This document shows, piece after piece, positions 35,544 to 45,209 of a stretch of 64,000 nucleotides of DNA. Below the pieces are notes generated by a model. The model was not told the origin of the DNA. It saw nothing but the letters and a program-made list of their open reading frames with translations, and did no database searches. The position numbers and the translations under genes are program-made. Source of the DNA: Thermoanaerobaculia bacterium (GTDB lineage: Bacteria > Acidobacteriota > Thermoanaerobaculia > Multivoradales > Multivoraceae); contig JAJEHN010000001.1 in NCBI GenBank assembly GCA_022823665.1, positions 62,001-126,000 on the forward strand. The letters are read 5' to 3'. Each line of letters starts with the position of its first letter. Positions within the stretch are counted from its first letter, which is position 1.

Positions 35544-36911
35544 TCAGAACGCCTCGAGGTCGCGCTGCCCGCCGAGCAGCTTGGGCGGGTTGTGGTAGGT
35601 GCGATTCAGACCGCTGACGGTGTCCCTCACCGTGATCCAGTACTCCACATCGGACAGGGCCCCGTAGAACACCCAGTACCTGCCGTTCAGCACACGACCG
35701 TCGAGCACCTTGATGACCAGCTCCACGTTCTCGGGGTCGAAGAACCAGAACAGGCCCGACTCGTCGGAGATCTCCACCGGGATGGCGATGCCGCTTCCGA
35801 AGTCATCGGGCACGTCCGGATTCGTCCAGTGGACCCGCGCCTCGAACCGACCCTCCCTCAGGCAGAGAAAGGTGTCGCCGCCGCGACAAGGGCCGTTGTA
35901 GCCGCCGGTCGTCGCACTTGCCTCCTCCGAGTACTCGAGTCCCTGGCGCCCGTCCGCGCGCAGGCGGAACGTGTACGGCGTCTCCGAACGAAGTCCGTCG
36001 ATGCGGACGCCTCCGTCCCTGGCGGACGCCGTCGCCACCTGAGCCCAGCCCGCCGTCTGGCTGCGGGCCTCAACGGCAAGGAGCCCTCTCGCAGCGTCGG
36101 CCCAGCTTCCGCGCCAGAACACGATGACGGTCGAGTCCCCCGCCGGCTCCGCGGTGACGTCGCCGGTGAATCGCGCTTCCGGGTCGTTCGGATCCGGCGC
36201 CCCGGGTTCTTCGTGCTCCAGGCGCTCGAAGGTCAGCCGCGCCATCGGGCCGTCCGCGAACTTGCCCATGCCGCGGATACTCGTGATCGTGCCCTGCGGC
36301 ACCGTCGCCGGGTTGTCGAGGGAGAACTCGGTTCCCTCCTCGGTGCCCGCGTCGTAGGGGAAGAGGTCGACGTCCACGCGATCTGGCCACTGTCCGGCGT
36401 CGTCGCGCAGCGACAGTCCGTGAACGCCGACGAACCAGTCCGGACTGGGAGCGATCATGGTCAGCAGCGTGACCAGGGGGTACTCCGCGGTGACCTCGAA
36501 CTCGATCGTGGCCGAGGCCGTGCCGCTTCTCGGAGGCTCCTTCTCGAACACTGTGGAGACGTGGGGGCTCCTCTCCATGAGGGCTCTGAGGTCCCGCTGG
36601 ATGCCGAGCTCCGCCACCCGCTCCACCTGGCGGCTGGCCCGGCCGCCCGGCTCCCAGAAGGTCACCCGGTCGTTGTGAACGGCGCCGATCAGGGGTGAGA
36701 AGTGGGCGCCGCCGGGAACGCCGCCGGGCGTGACGGCGCGGGTCCAGGCGCCCTGAAACGTGAGACGGTAGCTGGCCGAGTCGGCTCCGGACGACTGTGC
36801 CGCCAAAGGCAGGGCGAACCAGCAGCATGAGAGGCCCGCGACCACGGCAAGACGAAGACGCCGCAGCCGAGTCGGCCTTCGGAGTGGGCCAGCGCTTCCC
36901 TCAACCGCCAT
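35544..36911 (-). CDS. Secreted spondin-domain protein with Fn3-like and C-terminal accessory domains
   Basis: The 455-residue protein has an Arg-rich n-region and a signal peptide ending near ALPLAAQ at residue 39. Residues about 47-230 match a Spondin_N domain: YRLTFQGAWT, HFSPLIGAVHNDRVTFW, WFVGVHGLSL and PYDAGTEEG. Residues 240-335 look like a fibronectin type III domain (DGLRSETPYTFRLRADG). The last 114 residues share the GLFWFFDP, IKVLDG and TYHNP pattern with the tail of the carboxypeptidase at 27005. The ATG at 36911 overlaps the end of the upstream frameshifted gene by 11 bases; a longer reading to 37010 adds no signal. Adhesion or surface attachment is a plausible role. Confidence 0.82.
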   Translation of the reverse strand: MAVEGSAGPLRRPTRLRRLRLAVVAGLSCCWFALPLAAQSSGADSASYRLTFQGAWTRAVTPGGVPGGAHFSPLIGAVHNDRVTFWEPGGRASRQVERVAELGIQRDLRALMERSPHVSTVFEKEPPRSGTASATIEFEVTAEYPLVTLLTMIAPSPDWFVGVHGLSLRDDAGQWPDRVDVDLFPYDAGTEEGTEFSLDNPATVPQGTITSIRGMGKFADGPMARLTFERLEHEEPGAPDPNDPEARFTGDVTAEPAGDSTVIVFWRGSWADAARGLLAVEARSQTAGWAQVATASARDGGVRIDGLRSETPYTFRLRADGRQGLEYSEEASATTGGYNGPCRGGDTFLCLREGRFEARVHWTNPDVPDDFGSGIAIPVEISDESGLFWFFDPENVELVIKVLDGRVLNGRYWVFYGALSDVEYWITVRDTVSGLNRTYHNPPKLLGGQRDLEAF

Positions 36912-37619
36912 CGGCAGCCGCGGCGCCGCAGGGATGGATCGGCTCGAGGAAAGCGGCGATCGCATCGCTGCCCGGAATCGAGTCGGTCGCGTCCCCATCC
37001 TGCGTCTCATCCTCCCCGCCGGTCTCCATCGCGGGACCGAACCAGATGCCCATCCGCATCCGCTCGTCGCCCGGACAGTCGAACTCGATCAACGTGACGA
37101 GCTCCCCGATCTGTTCCCCCGGACCGAACATGGTGCTCCCCCGAAAGGTCGCCCATCGCGTGGTGACATCCCGCCGGTCGAGGTCGCCACGCTCGAGGTG
37201 CTCCTCGAGATCGAGTTCCAGCCCCATGTCGCGCAGCGTCGCCGCCTCCGAGGTCTCTCCATCGAAGAACGCCCTCAGGTCGTCGCCTCCCCAAAGGGCC
37301 TGGACGTAGTAGAAGCCCCGCTCGCCGAACTCGCCGGCCCAGGGCTCGTCGCCGGCGGGCAGGTCGGAGAGGATCGCCATGTCGATCACGAAGGGAACGG
37401 AGACCACGGCCACGGCGTGGTAGCCACCGCCTCGGCGGCGCCCAGAATCTCGAGCGCCCGTTGCCCCCGCCGTTCGGGGTCTTCGTTGTCCGCGGCGATG
37501 TTTCTCGCTGTGCGGACACCGACGAACGCGAGCGCGCCGATGACCACGACGATGACCGCGACGAGCCCAAGACAACCGAAGAGGGCATAGAGCCATGGCG
37601 AACGGCGCTCGGCAGCCAT
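36901..37619 (-). pseudogene. Frameshifted single-pass membrane protein of unknown function
   Basis: Two overlapping frames make one protein. The first (ATG 37619) encodes a short polar start, a membrane helix at residues 11-33 (LYALFGCLGLVAVIVVVIGALAF) and the linker ERRGQRALEILGAAEA. It then runs out of frame and stops at 37386. The second frame picks up at GGYHAVAVVSVPFVIDMAILSD and continues to 36901. I recall the combination of a helix, ALEILGAE-like linker and GYHAV...PFxxDMAILSD as one continuous protein in related genomes. One missing base near 37427-37433 explains it. It may be a sequencing error or a real null allele. The C-terminal part (IEFDCPGDERMRMGIWFGP) is intact. Confidence 0.75.
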
Positions 37620-37669
37620 CGCCGGGCACCGTAGCACGCCGCCGGCCCGCCCCGCGCTGCTACCGGCGC

Positions 37670-37675
37670 TATGCT
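37670..37675 (+). promoter_or_regulatory. -10-like hexamer of the bolA gene
   Basis: TATGCT ends 6 bases before the ATG at 37682 and no Shine-Dalgarno sequence is present, so transcription would start at or beside the start codon. No good -35 is seen. Confidence 0.4.
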
Positions 37676-37681
37676 TCGCTC

Positions 37682-38074
37682 ATGACCGGGCTCGGCCGTC
37701 CCCTGGCCACGAACAACGCTTCCGGGAAGGCGGTTGTCCGTGACACTCCGCTTGAGCGGGCGATGCGCGCCAAGCTCGAAGCGGCGACCCGCCCCGAAGT
37801 GCTGGAGGTCCTCAACGAGAGCCGCATGCACAACGTACCGCCAAAGGCGGAAACCCACTTCCGGGTCGTTGTCGTCAGCAGCCGCTTCGAAGGCGCGAAT
37901 CGGCTTCGCAGGCACCGCCTCGTCCACAGCGCTCTGGCCGACGAGCTGTCGGGCCCGGTGCACGCTCTGGCCATCGACGCGCTGACGCCGGCCGAGTGGC
38001 GGGCGCGCGACGAGCAACGGAGCCTGTCGCCCGACTGCCGCGGCGGTTCCGGGTTCGACTCGCCGAACGACTGA
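37682..38074 (+). CDS. bolA: BolA family protein
   Basis: The 130-residue protein contains one BolA domain: LEAATRPEVLEVLNESRMHNVPPKAETHFRVVVVSSRFEGANRLRRHRLVHSALADELSGPVHALAIDALTPAEW. The conserved His in RHRLVH is the usual Fe-S ligand when BolA pairs with a monothiol glutaredoxin. The fold is class II KH-like; BolA proteins modulate iron-sulfur trafficking and stress morphology. The ATG at 37682 is preferred over an ATG at 37595, since the hexamer just upstream gives a leaderless start. The stop abuts the convergent peroxiredoxin stop. Confidence 0.9.
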   Translation: MTGLGRPLATNNASGKAVVRDTPLERAMRAKLEAATRPEVLEVLNESRMHNVPPKAETHFRVVVVSSRFEGANRLRRHRLVHSALADELSGPVHALAIDALTPAEWRARDEQRSLSPDCRGGSGFDSPND

Positions 38075-38731
38075 CTACGGCTGCGGCACCACCCGGATGT
38101 ACGGCAGGGGCTGCTGCCAGCCCTGGGGATACTTCGCCCGCGCCGCCTCGTCCGACACCGCCGGCAGGATGATCACGTCCTCGCCCTGCTCCCAGTTCGC
38201 TGGCGTCGCCACCTGCTCCTTCGCGGTCAACTGCACGGAGTCGACCAGGCGCAGGATCTCGGCGAAGTTCCGGCCCGTGCTCATCGGGTAGGTCAGCGTC
38301 GCCTTGATCCGCTTGTCCGGGCCGATGATGAAGACCGACCGGGCCGTCGCGTTGTCCATGGGCGTCCGCCCCTCGGAGGTATCGCCGGCACCCGCGGGCA
38401 GCATGTCGTAGCGCTTGACGATGTCCAGGGTCGGATCGCCGATCAGCGGGTAGTTCAGGGCGTGGCCCTGGGACGCCTCGATGTCCTTCGACCACGCCTG
38501 ATGGTCCGACACGCCGTCGACGCTGATGCCGATCACCTTGCAGTTGCGGCGGTCGAACTCGCCCTTGAGGCCGGCAACGGTGCCCAGTTCGGTCGTGCAG
38601 ACCGGCGTGAAGTCCTTGGGGTGCGAGAACAGGACGCACCAGCCATCGCCGATCCACTCGTGGAAGTCGATCTCCCCTTCCGTGGTCTGCGCGGTGAAGT
38701 TGGGAGCTTCGTCGTTGATCCTGAGCGTCAT
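38075..38731 (-). CDS. 1-Cys peroxiredoxin (Prx6 class)
   Basis: The 218-residue enzyme reduces peroxides. The peroxidatic site is FSHPKDFTPVCTTELG. No second resolving cysteine appears at the 2-Cys C-terminal position, and the long C-terminal dimerisation part (LRLVDSVQLTAKEQVATPANWEQGEDVIILPAVSDEAA) is typical of the Prx6 group. GGAGGA lies 5 bases before the ATG. It is convergent with bolA, whose product also belongs to redox and Fe-S biology. Confidence 0.92.
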   Translation of the reverse strand: MTLRINDEAPNFTAQTTEGEIDFHEWIGDGWCVLFSHPKDFTPVCTTELGTVAGLKGEFDRRNCKVIGISVDGVSDHQAWSKDIEASQGHALNYPLIGDPTLDIVKRYDMLPAGAGDTSEGRTPMDNATARSVFIIGPDKRIKATLTYPMSTGRNFAEILRLVDSVQLTAKEQVATPANWEQGEDVIILPAVSDEAARAKYPQGWQQPLPYIRVVPQP

Positions 38732-38848
38732 GGTTCCTCCGTCCGTTCGGGTTCTATGCGGAGCGCGTAGCGTGGAGCGCCGAGAAAGGTGACCATTCTA
38801 GTCACGTTTAGGACGGCTTGCGGCTGCTGATTGTCCGCAGATTCGCGA

Positions 38849-39319
38849 CTAGTCCGAAGAACGCTCCTGCCGAGCCTCGATCTGCCGGCGCAGCTCGTCG
38901 AGTTCCTCGCGGTCGGGCCGCAGGTTCGAGGCGCCATGGATGTAGACGTGCTCGACGTCCGAGGCGGGAAGCGTCGTGTTCCAGTGCAGCAGGATACGCA
39001 CGCAACGCTCCAGGCCGCCCGGGACTGCCATCTCGTGCCCGCACAGGAGCGCCACGTCGCGCCAGCCCATCAGCCGGGCCGCCAGCGCCGGGTACTCCGC
39101 CGTCAGGTCCGGCGAGGTCGTGAAGATGGCGCTTGCGACGTCCTCCGGCTCGATGCCGTTCGCCTGCACCATCCGCTCGAGCAGTTCCGCCGTCGCGGTC
39201 AGAATCAGCTCGCGGTTCGTACCCTCGACCGTCGTCGCGCCGCGGACGCCGCGGCAGACCGGCCGCCTCCGACGACGGAGACTCTTGCGCCGGGACCTCT
39301 TGCGCGGCTTGACAGGCAT
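38849..39319 (-). CDS. aroH: Chorismate mutase, AroH type
   Basis: The 156-residue product carries the trimeric AroH fold that converts chorismate to prephenate. Signature segments are [58 protein letters not shown] and a C-terminal [11 protein letters not shown]. The first 25 residues are unusually basic ([19 protein letters not shown]) and are absent from B. subtilis AroH; they may be an unstructured tail or evidence of a later start. No Shine-Dalgarno sequence is evident. It diverges from the sulfatase gene across 44 bases. Confidence 0.88.
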   Translation of the reverse strand: MPVKPRKRSRRKSLRRRRRPVCRGVRGATTVEGTNRELILTATAELLERMVQANGIEPEDVASAIFTTSPDLTAEYPALAARLMGWRDVALLCGHEMAVPGGLERCVRILLHWNTTLPASDVEHVYIHGASNLRPDREELDELRRQIEARQERSSD

Positions 39320-39363
39320 GAGAAGGAACAGCGGGTACGATCGGCGCGGAAGGGAGCCGCAGA

Positions 39364-40935
39364 CTGTACCAACCGACGACGCACCGCCGACCCTCCCGGA
39401 CACTGCTGCCCACGGTCAACTGCCTGACGATCGCGGCGGTCCTGCTCGCGGCCTGCGCGCTGGAACCCGAGCCGAACGACCAACCGGGGCCCGAACGGCC
39501 GAACATCCTGCTGATCCTCGCCGACGACCTCGGCTACGGGGACATCGGCGCCTACAACCCGGAGTCGCGGATCCCGACCCCCAACCTCGACCGGCTCGCG
39601 AACGAGGGCGTAAGGCTGACGGACGCCCACAGTCCCTCCTCGGTCTGCACGCCGACCCGCTACGCGCTCCTCACCGGCCGCTACGCCTGGCGCTCCAGGC
39701 TGAAGCGCGGCGTGCTGAACGGGCGCTCCACCGCCCTGCTCGAACCGGAGCGCGTCACCCTGCCAGGGTTCCTCCAGTCCCTTGGCTACGCCACCGCCGG
39801 CATCGGCAAGTGGCATCTCGGACTCGGCGCCGATCCGGCTCCCGACGACGATGAGCCCGGCCGGACCGACTACGACGCCCCGCTTCGGCCGGGGCCGGTC
39901 ACCGCCGGCTTCGGGCACTACTTCGGGATCCCCGCCTCCCTCGACATGGAGCCGTACCTCTACATCGAGGACGAGGGCGTGTTCGAGGAAGCGACCGAAA
40001 CGGTCGAGGACAGCGCCATGCGGCGCTACGGCGGGGACGGCTACTGGCGCGCCGGCGACATCGCCCCCGGCTTCGACTTCCTCCAGGTGACTCCGGTTCT
40101 CTTCGATCGGGCTGGCGACTACCTGGAGCGGCGGGCGGCGGCCGACGACGGCCGGCCCTTCTTCCTCTACCTGCCACTGCCCTCGCCCCACACGCCCTGG
40201 ATGCCGCTGCCGGAGTTCGAAGGCGCGAGCGGCGCCGGCGTCTACGGCGACTTCGTCGCTCAGGTCGACGCCGGCGTCGGCGGCCTGCTCGACGCTCTCG
40301 ACTCGCTCGATCTCGCCTCGAACACCCTGGTCCTGTTCACCAGCGACAACGGCGCCCACTGGATCGAAGCGGACATCGAGCAGACCGGGCACCGCGCGAA
40401 CGGATCGCTGCGCGGCCAGAAGGCCGACATCCACGAGGGCGGCCACCGCGTCCCCTTCCTGGCCCGCTGGCCGGGCCGTATCCCCGCCGGCTCGGTGCGC
40501 GGAGAGCTGGCCGGCCTGGTCGACGTCTTCCGTACCGTGACCTCCATCCTCGAGGTCGAGCCAGGCGCGGGAGTCGCCGAAGACAGCGTCGACCTCGGGC
40601 CCGTCCTACGCGGCGAGGACGCGCCGCCGCCCCGCGACTCGCTGATTCACCACAGCTCGCGCGGGATGTTCGCCATCCGTTCCCACGACATGGACGGCCC
40701 GGAGGCTGCCCGGAAGTGGAAGCTGATCGAGGGGCTCGGTTCGGGCGGCTTCACCCAACCACGGCAACTCGCCCCCGAACCCGGCGGCGCCGCCGGACAG
40801 CTCTATGAACTCGTCGCCGATCCGGCCGAGACGAAGGACCTCTACCTCGACCGGCCCGACATCGTGGAGCGGCTGACCGCGGAACTCGAGGCGATCCGGG
40901 GCGACGACTCCGAACCCCTGACGCCGCCCGACTAG
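39364..40935 (+). CDS. Lipoprotein sulfatase with a probable CTG start
   Basis: The 523-residue protein is a formylglycine sulfatase. Its opening [19 protein letters not shown] holds the metal Asp pair. The modification site is CTPTR ([15 protein letters not shown]), followed by [10 protein letters not shown]. No ATG, GTG or TTG exists upstream of the catalytic site; the first such codon (GTG 39712) lies beyond it. A CTG at 39364 has GGAAGGGAG ending 7 bases before it and begins a sequence with an Arg-rich n-region, a hydrophobic core and the lipobox LLAAC (Cys codon 39454-39456). I therefore take CTG as the start. It is likely to desulfate polysaccharide or glycan at the cell surface. Its stop overlaps the convergent heme protein stop. 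Confidence 0.87.
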   Translation: MYQPTTHRRPSRTLLPTVNCLTIAAVLLAACALEPEPNDQPGPERPNILLILADDLGYGDIGAYNPESRIPTPNLDRLANEGVRLTDAHSPSSVCTPTRYALLTGRYAWRSRLKRGVLNGRSTALLEPERVTLPGFLQSLGYATAGIGKWHLGLGADPAPDDDEPGRTDYDAPLRPGPVTAGFGHYFGIPASLDMEPYLYIEDEGVFEEATETVEDSAMRRYGGDGYWRAGDIAPGFDFLQVTPVLFDRAGDYLERRAAADDGRPFFLYLPLPSPHTPWMPLPEFEGASGAGVYGDFVAQVDAGVGGLLDALDSLDLASNTLVLFTSDNGAHWIEADIEQTGHRANGSLRGQKADIHEGGHRVPFLARWPGRIPAGSVRGELAGLVDVFRTVTSILEVEPGAGVAEDSVDLGPVLRGEDAPPPRDSLIHHSSRGMFAIRSHDMDGPEAARKWKLIEGLGSGGFTQPRQLAPEPGGAAGQLYELVADPAETKDLYLDRPDIVERLTAELEAIRGDDSEPLTPPD

Positions 40936-43871
40936 GGCGCCTCGTCGGCCCCCTCGTCCAGGAAGCGGATCAGGCTGGCCAGGTCGCTCAGGGTCATCGT
41001 GTCGAGCAGGCCCTCGGGCATGATCGAGAGCGCGGACGGTTCGCGGCTCCGGAGCCGCGCCTTGTCCAGGTCGAGGCGGTCGCCGTTCGCGTTGACCAGC
41101 GTCAGCCGCTCGGCCGCGTCCTCGACCACCATCCCGCTGTGCAGGCTGCCGTCGTCGAGTTCGACGTCGACCGCCTGGTACTGGTCCGAGATGACCCGCG
41201 ACGGGAACATGATCGACTCCAGGACTTCACGGCGGCGGAAGCGCTTGATGACGGTCGACAGGTCCGGGCCGCCGCCGCGGCCGATGTCGCCGAAGACGTG
41301 ACAGGCCGAGCAGCGCGCGCGGTGGAACACCCGCTCGCCCTGCTCGGGGTTGTAGCGCTCGTAGGCCATCACGTCGTACTCCAGGTACTCCGCCAGCTCC
41401 TCGAAGCTCATCTGGGCGAGGTCGCTCCTCCCCCGGCGGTCGCCCTCGACTTCGGTGACCAGCGCGGCCGCCCGCCGCGCCCGCTCGGCCCTCCGGCTCT
41501 CGAGCCGCTCCTCGGCCGCCGTCCGGTCCTCGTCCGGGAACCGGTCCAGGACGTCGCTCCAGATGGCGTCGACGTAGCCCTCCATGCTGGCCGCGCCCCG
41601 GAACTCCCGGGCGTCGTCGAACCAGGCGACGACCCGGGTGCGCAGTTCCGGCGTCCAGCCGCCGTCGATCGTGCGCAGGCAGTAGGCGGTGTGGATCCGC
41701 TCCTCCGGCGGCCGGTCATCTTCCAGGCGATCGACCATCTTCGCCAGGGCCCCGTCCGGCTGCAGGTACGCGAGCAGTCGCTCGAGCTGGCGGTTCGTCC
41801 GATCGTCGGCGTGCGGGTACCGGTCGACCAGCGCCTGGCCGAGGCCGGCCCGGAATTCGTCGCGTCCGGGGGCATCCGGAGCCGGGTCGCGAATCAGGGC
41901 GATTTCGACCAGGCGCAGGAAGTCGAGCTCGGCTTCCACGTCGAGATCGGCGCCGGCGACCCGGATCAGGCTGCCCGTCAGGAAGTTGTACTCGATCTTG
42001 TGTTCCAGGCTGTAGATCATCGCCAGCGCCGCCTCGAAGTAGCCGCGAGGCCGCTGCCCCGGAGAGGCCATGAACGCCTGGTCGACCCAGTAGCCGTGGG
42101 GGATGCGCTGGATCGCCTCCCGGGCCGCGTAGCGGAGGAACCGGTCCTCGTGGTCGAGCAGGCCGTAGAGGGCATCGGAGGTCGCGACCTCGATGCCGCG
42201 GGCGCGCAGGTCGAGGCCGGAGCGCACGAGGGCTTCGGCCGCGCGCCGGGCGACCAGCGGGTCGGCGTCGCCGAGCGCGCCGCGTAGGGCTTCCTGCGCC
42301 TGGATGAACGGCTGGGCGCCGAGCAGGGTTGCCGCGGCCGCGCGCACCAGCGGCGCGTCCGAGTCGAGGAGCGCCGCCGCTTCCTCCAGCGTCGGTCGCG
42401 GGCCATGCACCTGGAGCAGTTCCAGCGCGCGGATGCGGTCGATCGGCTCCCGTCCAGCATCGCGGACGACCGCCCACAGCTCCGGCGCCCAGTTCGCGCC
42501 CGCCTCGCCGCGAGCGCGCCGGATCGCCTCCCTCCCCCAGCCGGAGCGGGGCATCGGCTGGCGTACCGCGGCTTCCGAGCCCGTGGCGGCGACCGCCTCG
42601 CCCGCTCGCTCGTAGCTCACCCGGTAGAGGCCGCCCGAGGTTCCGCGGCCGCCGGTCGCGAAGTAGAGGAAGCCGTCCGGTCCGACATCGAGGTCCGTCA
42701 CGTTCAGCGGTTCGCCGAGGACGAAGTCGTGGGCCTCCCCGGTCCAGGTGGCGCCGGTCCGTTCGGGGAACAGGACCCGGATCCGGCCGCGCGACCAGTC
42801 GCCCATGAAGTAGGCGCCCTGGTAGCGATCGGGGTAGGCGTGGTGGTGGTAGAAGGCGACGCCCACCGGCGAACCGCGGCCGAGGTCGACCACGCCGGGC
42901 AACGTGTCGATCTCGTGGAACGCGATCTTGCCCGACCCGGTGCGCCAGCCGTAGTCGCCCGCCGGTATCAGGTGGACGACCCGGGTGGGCCGGAACCACG
43001 GCAATCCGCGGTCCCACTCCATGTCCGCCTCGTAGGCGAAGATCTCCCCCGCCGCGCCGATCGCCAGATCGAAGGGGTTGCGCAGACCTCCCGAGAGCCG
43101 TTCCCAGGTGTTGGTATCCAGGTCGAGGCGGTAGATCGTGCCGCCCGGCGCGCGCAGGCTGTTCGCATGCCCCCGGGGGTCGAGGATCGGCGGCAGGAGT
43201 TGATCCTCCTGCAGCTCGCGCAGCGGCGAGGTCGGCGCGAGGCCGACTTCGGGCGACGAGTAGTTGCCGTAGAGGACGTAGAGGCCGCCGTCGGGACCGC
43301 GGGCGATCGTGTGCGGTCCGTGCTCCTGGATCCGGCCGTTCGCGGGAGCGATCAGCTCGACGGCATCGACGAGGTCGTCGCCGTCCGTGTCGCGCAGCCG
43401 GTAGAGCCCGGTGTCCTCGACCGAGCCGCCGCTCCCGCGTCTGCCCTCGACTCCCGCCGCTTCGGCCAGCCGGCCGCGGCCGTTCGCGTGGACGAGCAGG
43501 TCGCCCGGTCCCATGACGTACAGGCCGTGAGCCGTCTCGACCTGGGGAGCAAAGTCGATGCGCCGGTCGTACAGGCCGTCACCGTCGCCGTCCTCGAGCA
43601 GCGCCAGCCCTTCGCCCTCCAGCGCCAGCAACGGCCTTCCCGCGGCGTCGAACGTCATGTTGACGACCGAGCCGAACAGGCCGGCCGCGGCCGCCGGTTC
43701 CACCGCGAATCCCTCCGGCGTGCGGAACCGCTCCCCCGCGTAGTCGAGCCGCTCCCGGCGCGAGGCGTCGTGGTCCGGCATCAGATCCTGCGCGTTCGCC
43801 CCGGCGCCGAGCGCAGGAGCCAGGCATAGAGCCAGGGCCAGGCCGAGAGTCTGGGAGACGGCGTTCTTCAT
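40932..43871 (-). CDS. Secreted PVC-type CxxCH heme protein with beta-propeller and HEAT-like repeats
   Basis: The 979-residue protein has a signal peptide (LGLALALCLAPALGAGANAQ). An N-terminal propeller resembling soluble quinoprotein glucose dehydrogenase/PVC membrane-bound dehydrogenase runs from about residue 50 to 430 (GFAVEPAAAAGLFGSVVNMTFDAAGRPLLALEGEGLALLEDGDGDGLYD). A helical HEAT-like stretch follows (AALLDSDAPLVRAAAATLLGAQPFIQAQEAL). A C-terminal cytochrome domain carries the heme site CSACH (FHRARCSACHVFGDIGRGGGPDLS) and a MPEGLLDTMTLSDLASLIRFL helix. It probably oxidises a sugar or alcohol in the periplasm. It is convergent with the sulfatase, so both may belong to glycan degradation. 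Confidence 0.88.
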   Translation of the reverse strand: MKNAVSQTLGLALALCLAPALGAGANAQDLMPDHDASRRERLDYAGERFRTPEGFAVEPAAAAGLFGSVVNMTFDAAGRPLLALEGEGLALLEDGDGDGLYDRRIDFAPQVETAHGLYVMGPGDLLVHANGRGRLAEAAGVEGRRGSGGSVEDTGLYRLRDTDGDDLVDAVELIAPANGRIQEHGPHTIARGPDGGLYVLYGNYSSPEVGLAPTSPLRELQEDQLLPPILDPRGHANSLRAPGGTIYRLDLDTNTWERLSGGLRNPFDLAIGAAGEIFAYEADMEWDRGLPWFRPTRVVHLIPAGDYGWRTGSGKIAFHEIDTLPGVVDLGRGSPVGVAFYHHHAYPDRYQGAYFMGDWSRGRIRVLFPERTGATWTGEAHDFVLGEPLNVTDLDVGPDGFLYFATGGRGTSGGLYRVSYERAGEAVAATGSEAAVRQPMPRSGWGREAIRRARGEAGANWAPELWAVVRDAGREPIDRIRALELLQVHGPRPTLEEAAALLDSDAPLVRAAAATLLGAQPFIQAQEALRGALGDADPLVARRAAEALVRSGLDLRARGIEVATSDALYGLLDHEDRFLRYAAREAIQRIPHGYWVDQAFMASPGQRPRGYFEAALAMIYSLEHKIEYNFLTGSLIRVAGADLDVEAELDFLRLVEIALIRDPAPDAPGRDEFRAGLGQALVDRYPHADDRTNRQLERLLAYLQPDGALAKMVDRLEDDRPPEERIHTAYCLRTIDGGWTPELRTRVVAWFDDAREFRGAASMEGYVDAIWSDVLDRFPDEDRTAAEERLESRRAERARRAAALVTEVEGDRRGRSDLAQMSFEELAEYLEYDVMAYERYNPEQGERVFHRARCSACHVFGDIGRGGGPDLSTVIKRFRRREVLESIMFPSRVISDQYQAVDVELDDGSLHSGMVVEDAAERLTLVNANGDRLDLDKARLRSREPSALSIMPEGLLDTMTLSDLASLIRFLDEGADEAP

Positions 43872-43919
43872 GAAGGGTTGTCGTGGCGCGGGCGGTCGCC
43901 GATCCTACACGCCGGGATC

Positions 43920-43949
43920 TTGTCTTCGAGAGCCTCCCCTCCGTAGGAT
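43920..43949 (+). promoter_or_regulatory. Probable promoter of the UPF0261 gene (leaderless)
   Basis: TTGTCT (43920-43925) and TAGGAT (43944-43949) are 18 bases apart, each matching four of six consensus bases. The -10 ends 9 bases before the GTG start codon and no Shine-Dalgarno sequence is seen. Confidence 0.45.
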
Positions 43950-43958
43950 GGGTCTGCT

Positions 43959-45197
43959 GTGCCCCAGGCCCCCTGCACGATCGCCGTCCTGGCAACCCTC
44001 GACACGAAGGGCGGCGAAGCCTCCTATCTCGTGGACCGCATCGTCCGCGACTGGGGCTGCCGGGCGTTCGTCATCGACCTCGGCGTGCTCGGCGAGCCCG
44101 CACTCGACGGAAGCTGGCTTCCCGACGTGAGCCGTCGCGAGGTCGCCTGCGCCGGCGGCGAGAAGGTCGAGCAACTCGCGCAGGCGGCCGACCGCAAGCG
44201 CGCCATCGCGGCCATGTCCGCCGGCGCCGAGGAGGTCGTCCGGCGCAGCTACCGGCGGGAGAGCTTCGACGCGATCGTCGGTCTGGGCGGCCGCGCCGGC
44301 ACGGCGATGGCGACGACCGCGATGCGCGCCCTGCCCCTGGGGGTACCCAAGGTCATGGTGTCGACCATGGCCGGCGGAGACGCTTCCGGCTACGTCGGCG
44401 TCAAGGACATCGTCATGGTGCCGTCGATCGTCGACATCGACGGCATCAACCGGATCAGCCGGCAGATCCTCAGCCGCACCGCCGCCGCGGTCTGCGCCAT
44501 GGCCCGGGTCGAGATCGAAGGCGGCGACGACCGTCCCCTGATCGCGGCCTCGACGTTCAGGAGCGCCACCTCCTGCGTGGACGCCTGCCGGCGCCAACTG
44601 GAGACGGAGGGGCTCGAGGTACTCGTCTTCCAGGCCACGGGCGCCGGCGGCCGCACGATGGAGAGTCTGATCGAGGCCGGTTTCGTGCGCGGCGTGCTCG
44701 ACCTGACGACCACGGAGTGCGCGGATGAACTGGTCGGCGGCGTACGCACCGCCGGCCCTTCGCGACTGGAGGCGGCGGCGAGGAGCGGTACGCCCGCCAT
44801 CGTCGTGCCCGGCTGCCTCGACATGGTCAGCTTCTTCGCCCGGGACACCGTTCCGCGCGAGTTCGAGGGCCGCACCTTCCACCGCCAGAGCGACAACATG
44901 ACCCTCATGCGCACGTCGCGCGAAGAGTCCGCCGAGCTCGGCCAGGTCCTCGCCGCCAAGCTGAACGCCTCCACCGGCCCGGTCGAGGTCTACCTGCCGC
45001 TGGGCGGCGTCTCCACGCTCTCGGCTCCCGGCGGACCGTTCCACGACCCGGCGGCCGACGACGCGCTGTTCCATGCCCTGCGCAAGAACCTGCGGCGGGC
45101 GGTGCCCGTCACCGAGGTCGACGCGAACATCAACGACCCGCGGTTCTCCTACGCGGTCAGCGACGCCATGCTGCGGCTGGTCCGCGACGCAAACTAG
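43959..45197 (+). CDS. UPF0261 / Tm-1-like ATP-binding protein
   Basis: This 412-residue two-domain protein belongs to the family of tomato Tm-1 and bacterial UPF0261. Conserved phrases are IAVLATLDTKGGEASYLVDRI, FDAIVGLGGRAGTAMATTAMRALPLGVPKVMVSTMAGGDASGYVGVKDI and VFQATGAGGRTMESLIEAGF. The Tm-1 N-terminal domain binds ATP; the bacterial role is not established, though members often sit by sugar or aromatic catabolism genes. The start is GTG 43959, with a leaderless-type promoter. Divergent from the heme protein gene. Confidence 0.85.
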   Translation: MPQAPCTIAVLATLDTKGGEASYLVDRIVRDWGCRAFVIDLGVLGEPALDGSWLPDVSRREVACAGGEKVEQLAQAADRKRAIAAMSAGAEEVVRRSYRRESFDAIVGLGGRAGTAMATTAMRALPLGVPKVMVSTMAGGDASGYVGVKDIVMVPSIVDIDGINRISRQILSRTAAAVCAMARVEIEGGDDRPLIAASTFRSATSCVDACRRQLETEGLEVLVFQATGAGGRTMESLIEAGFVRGVLDLTTTECADELVGGVRTAGPSRLEAAARSGTPAIVVPGCLDMVSFFARDTVPREFEGRTFHRQSDNMTLMRTSREESAELGQVLAAKLNASTGPVEVYLPLGGVSTLSAPGGPFHDPAADDALFHALRKNLRRAVPVTEVDANINDPRFSYAVSDAMLRLVRDAN

Positions 45198-45209
45198 CGG
45201 ACTGCGGAC

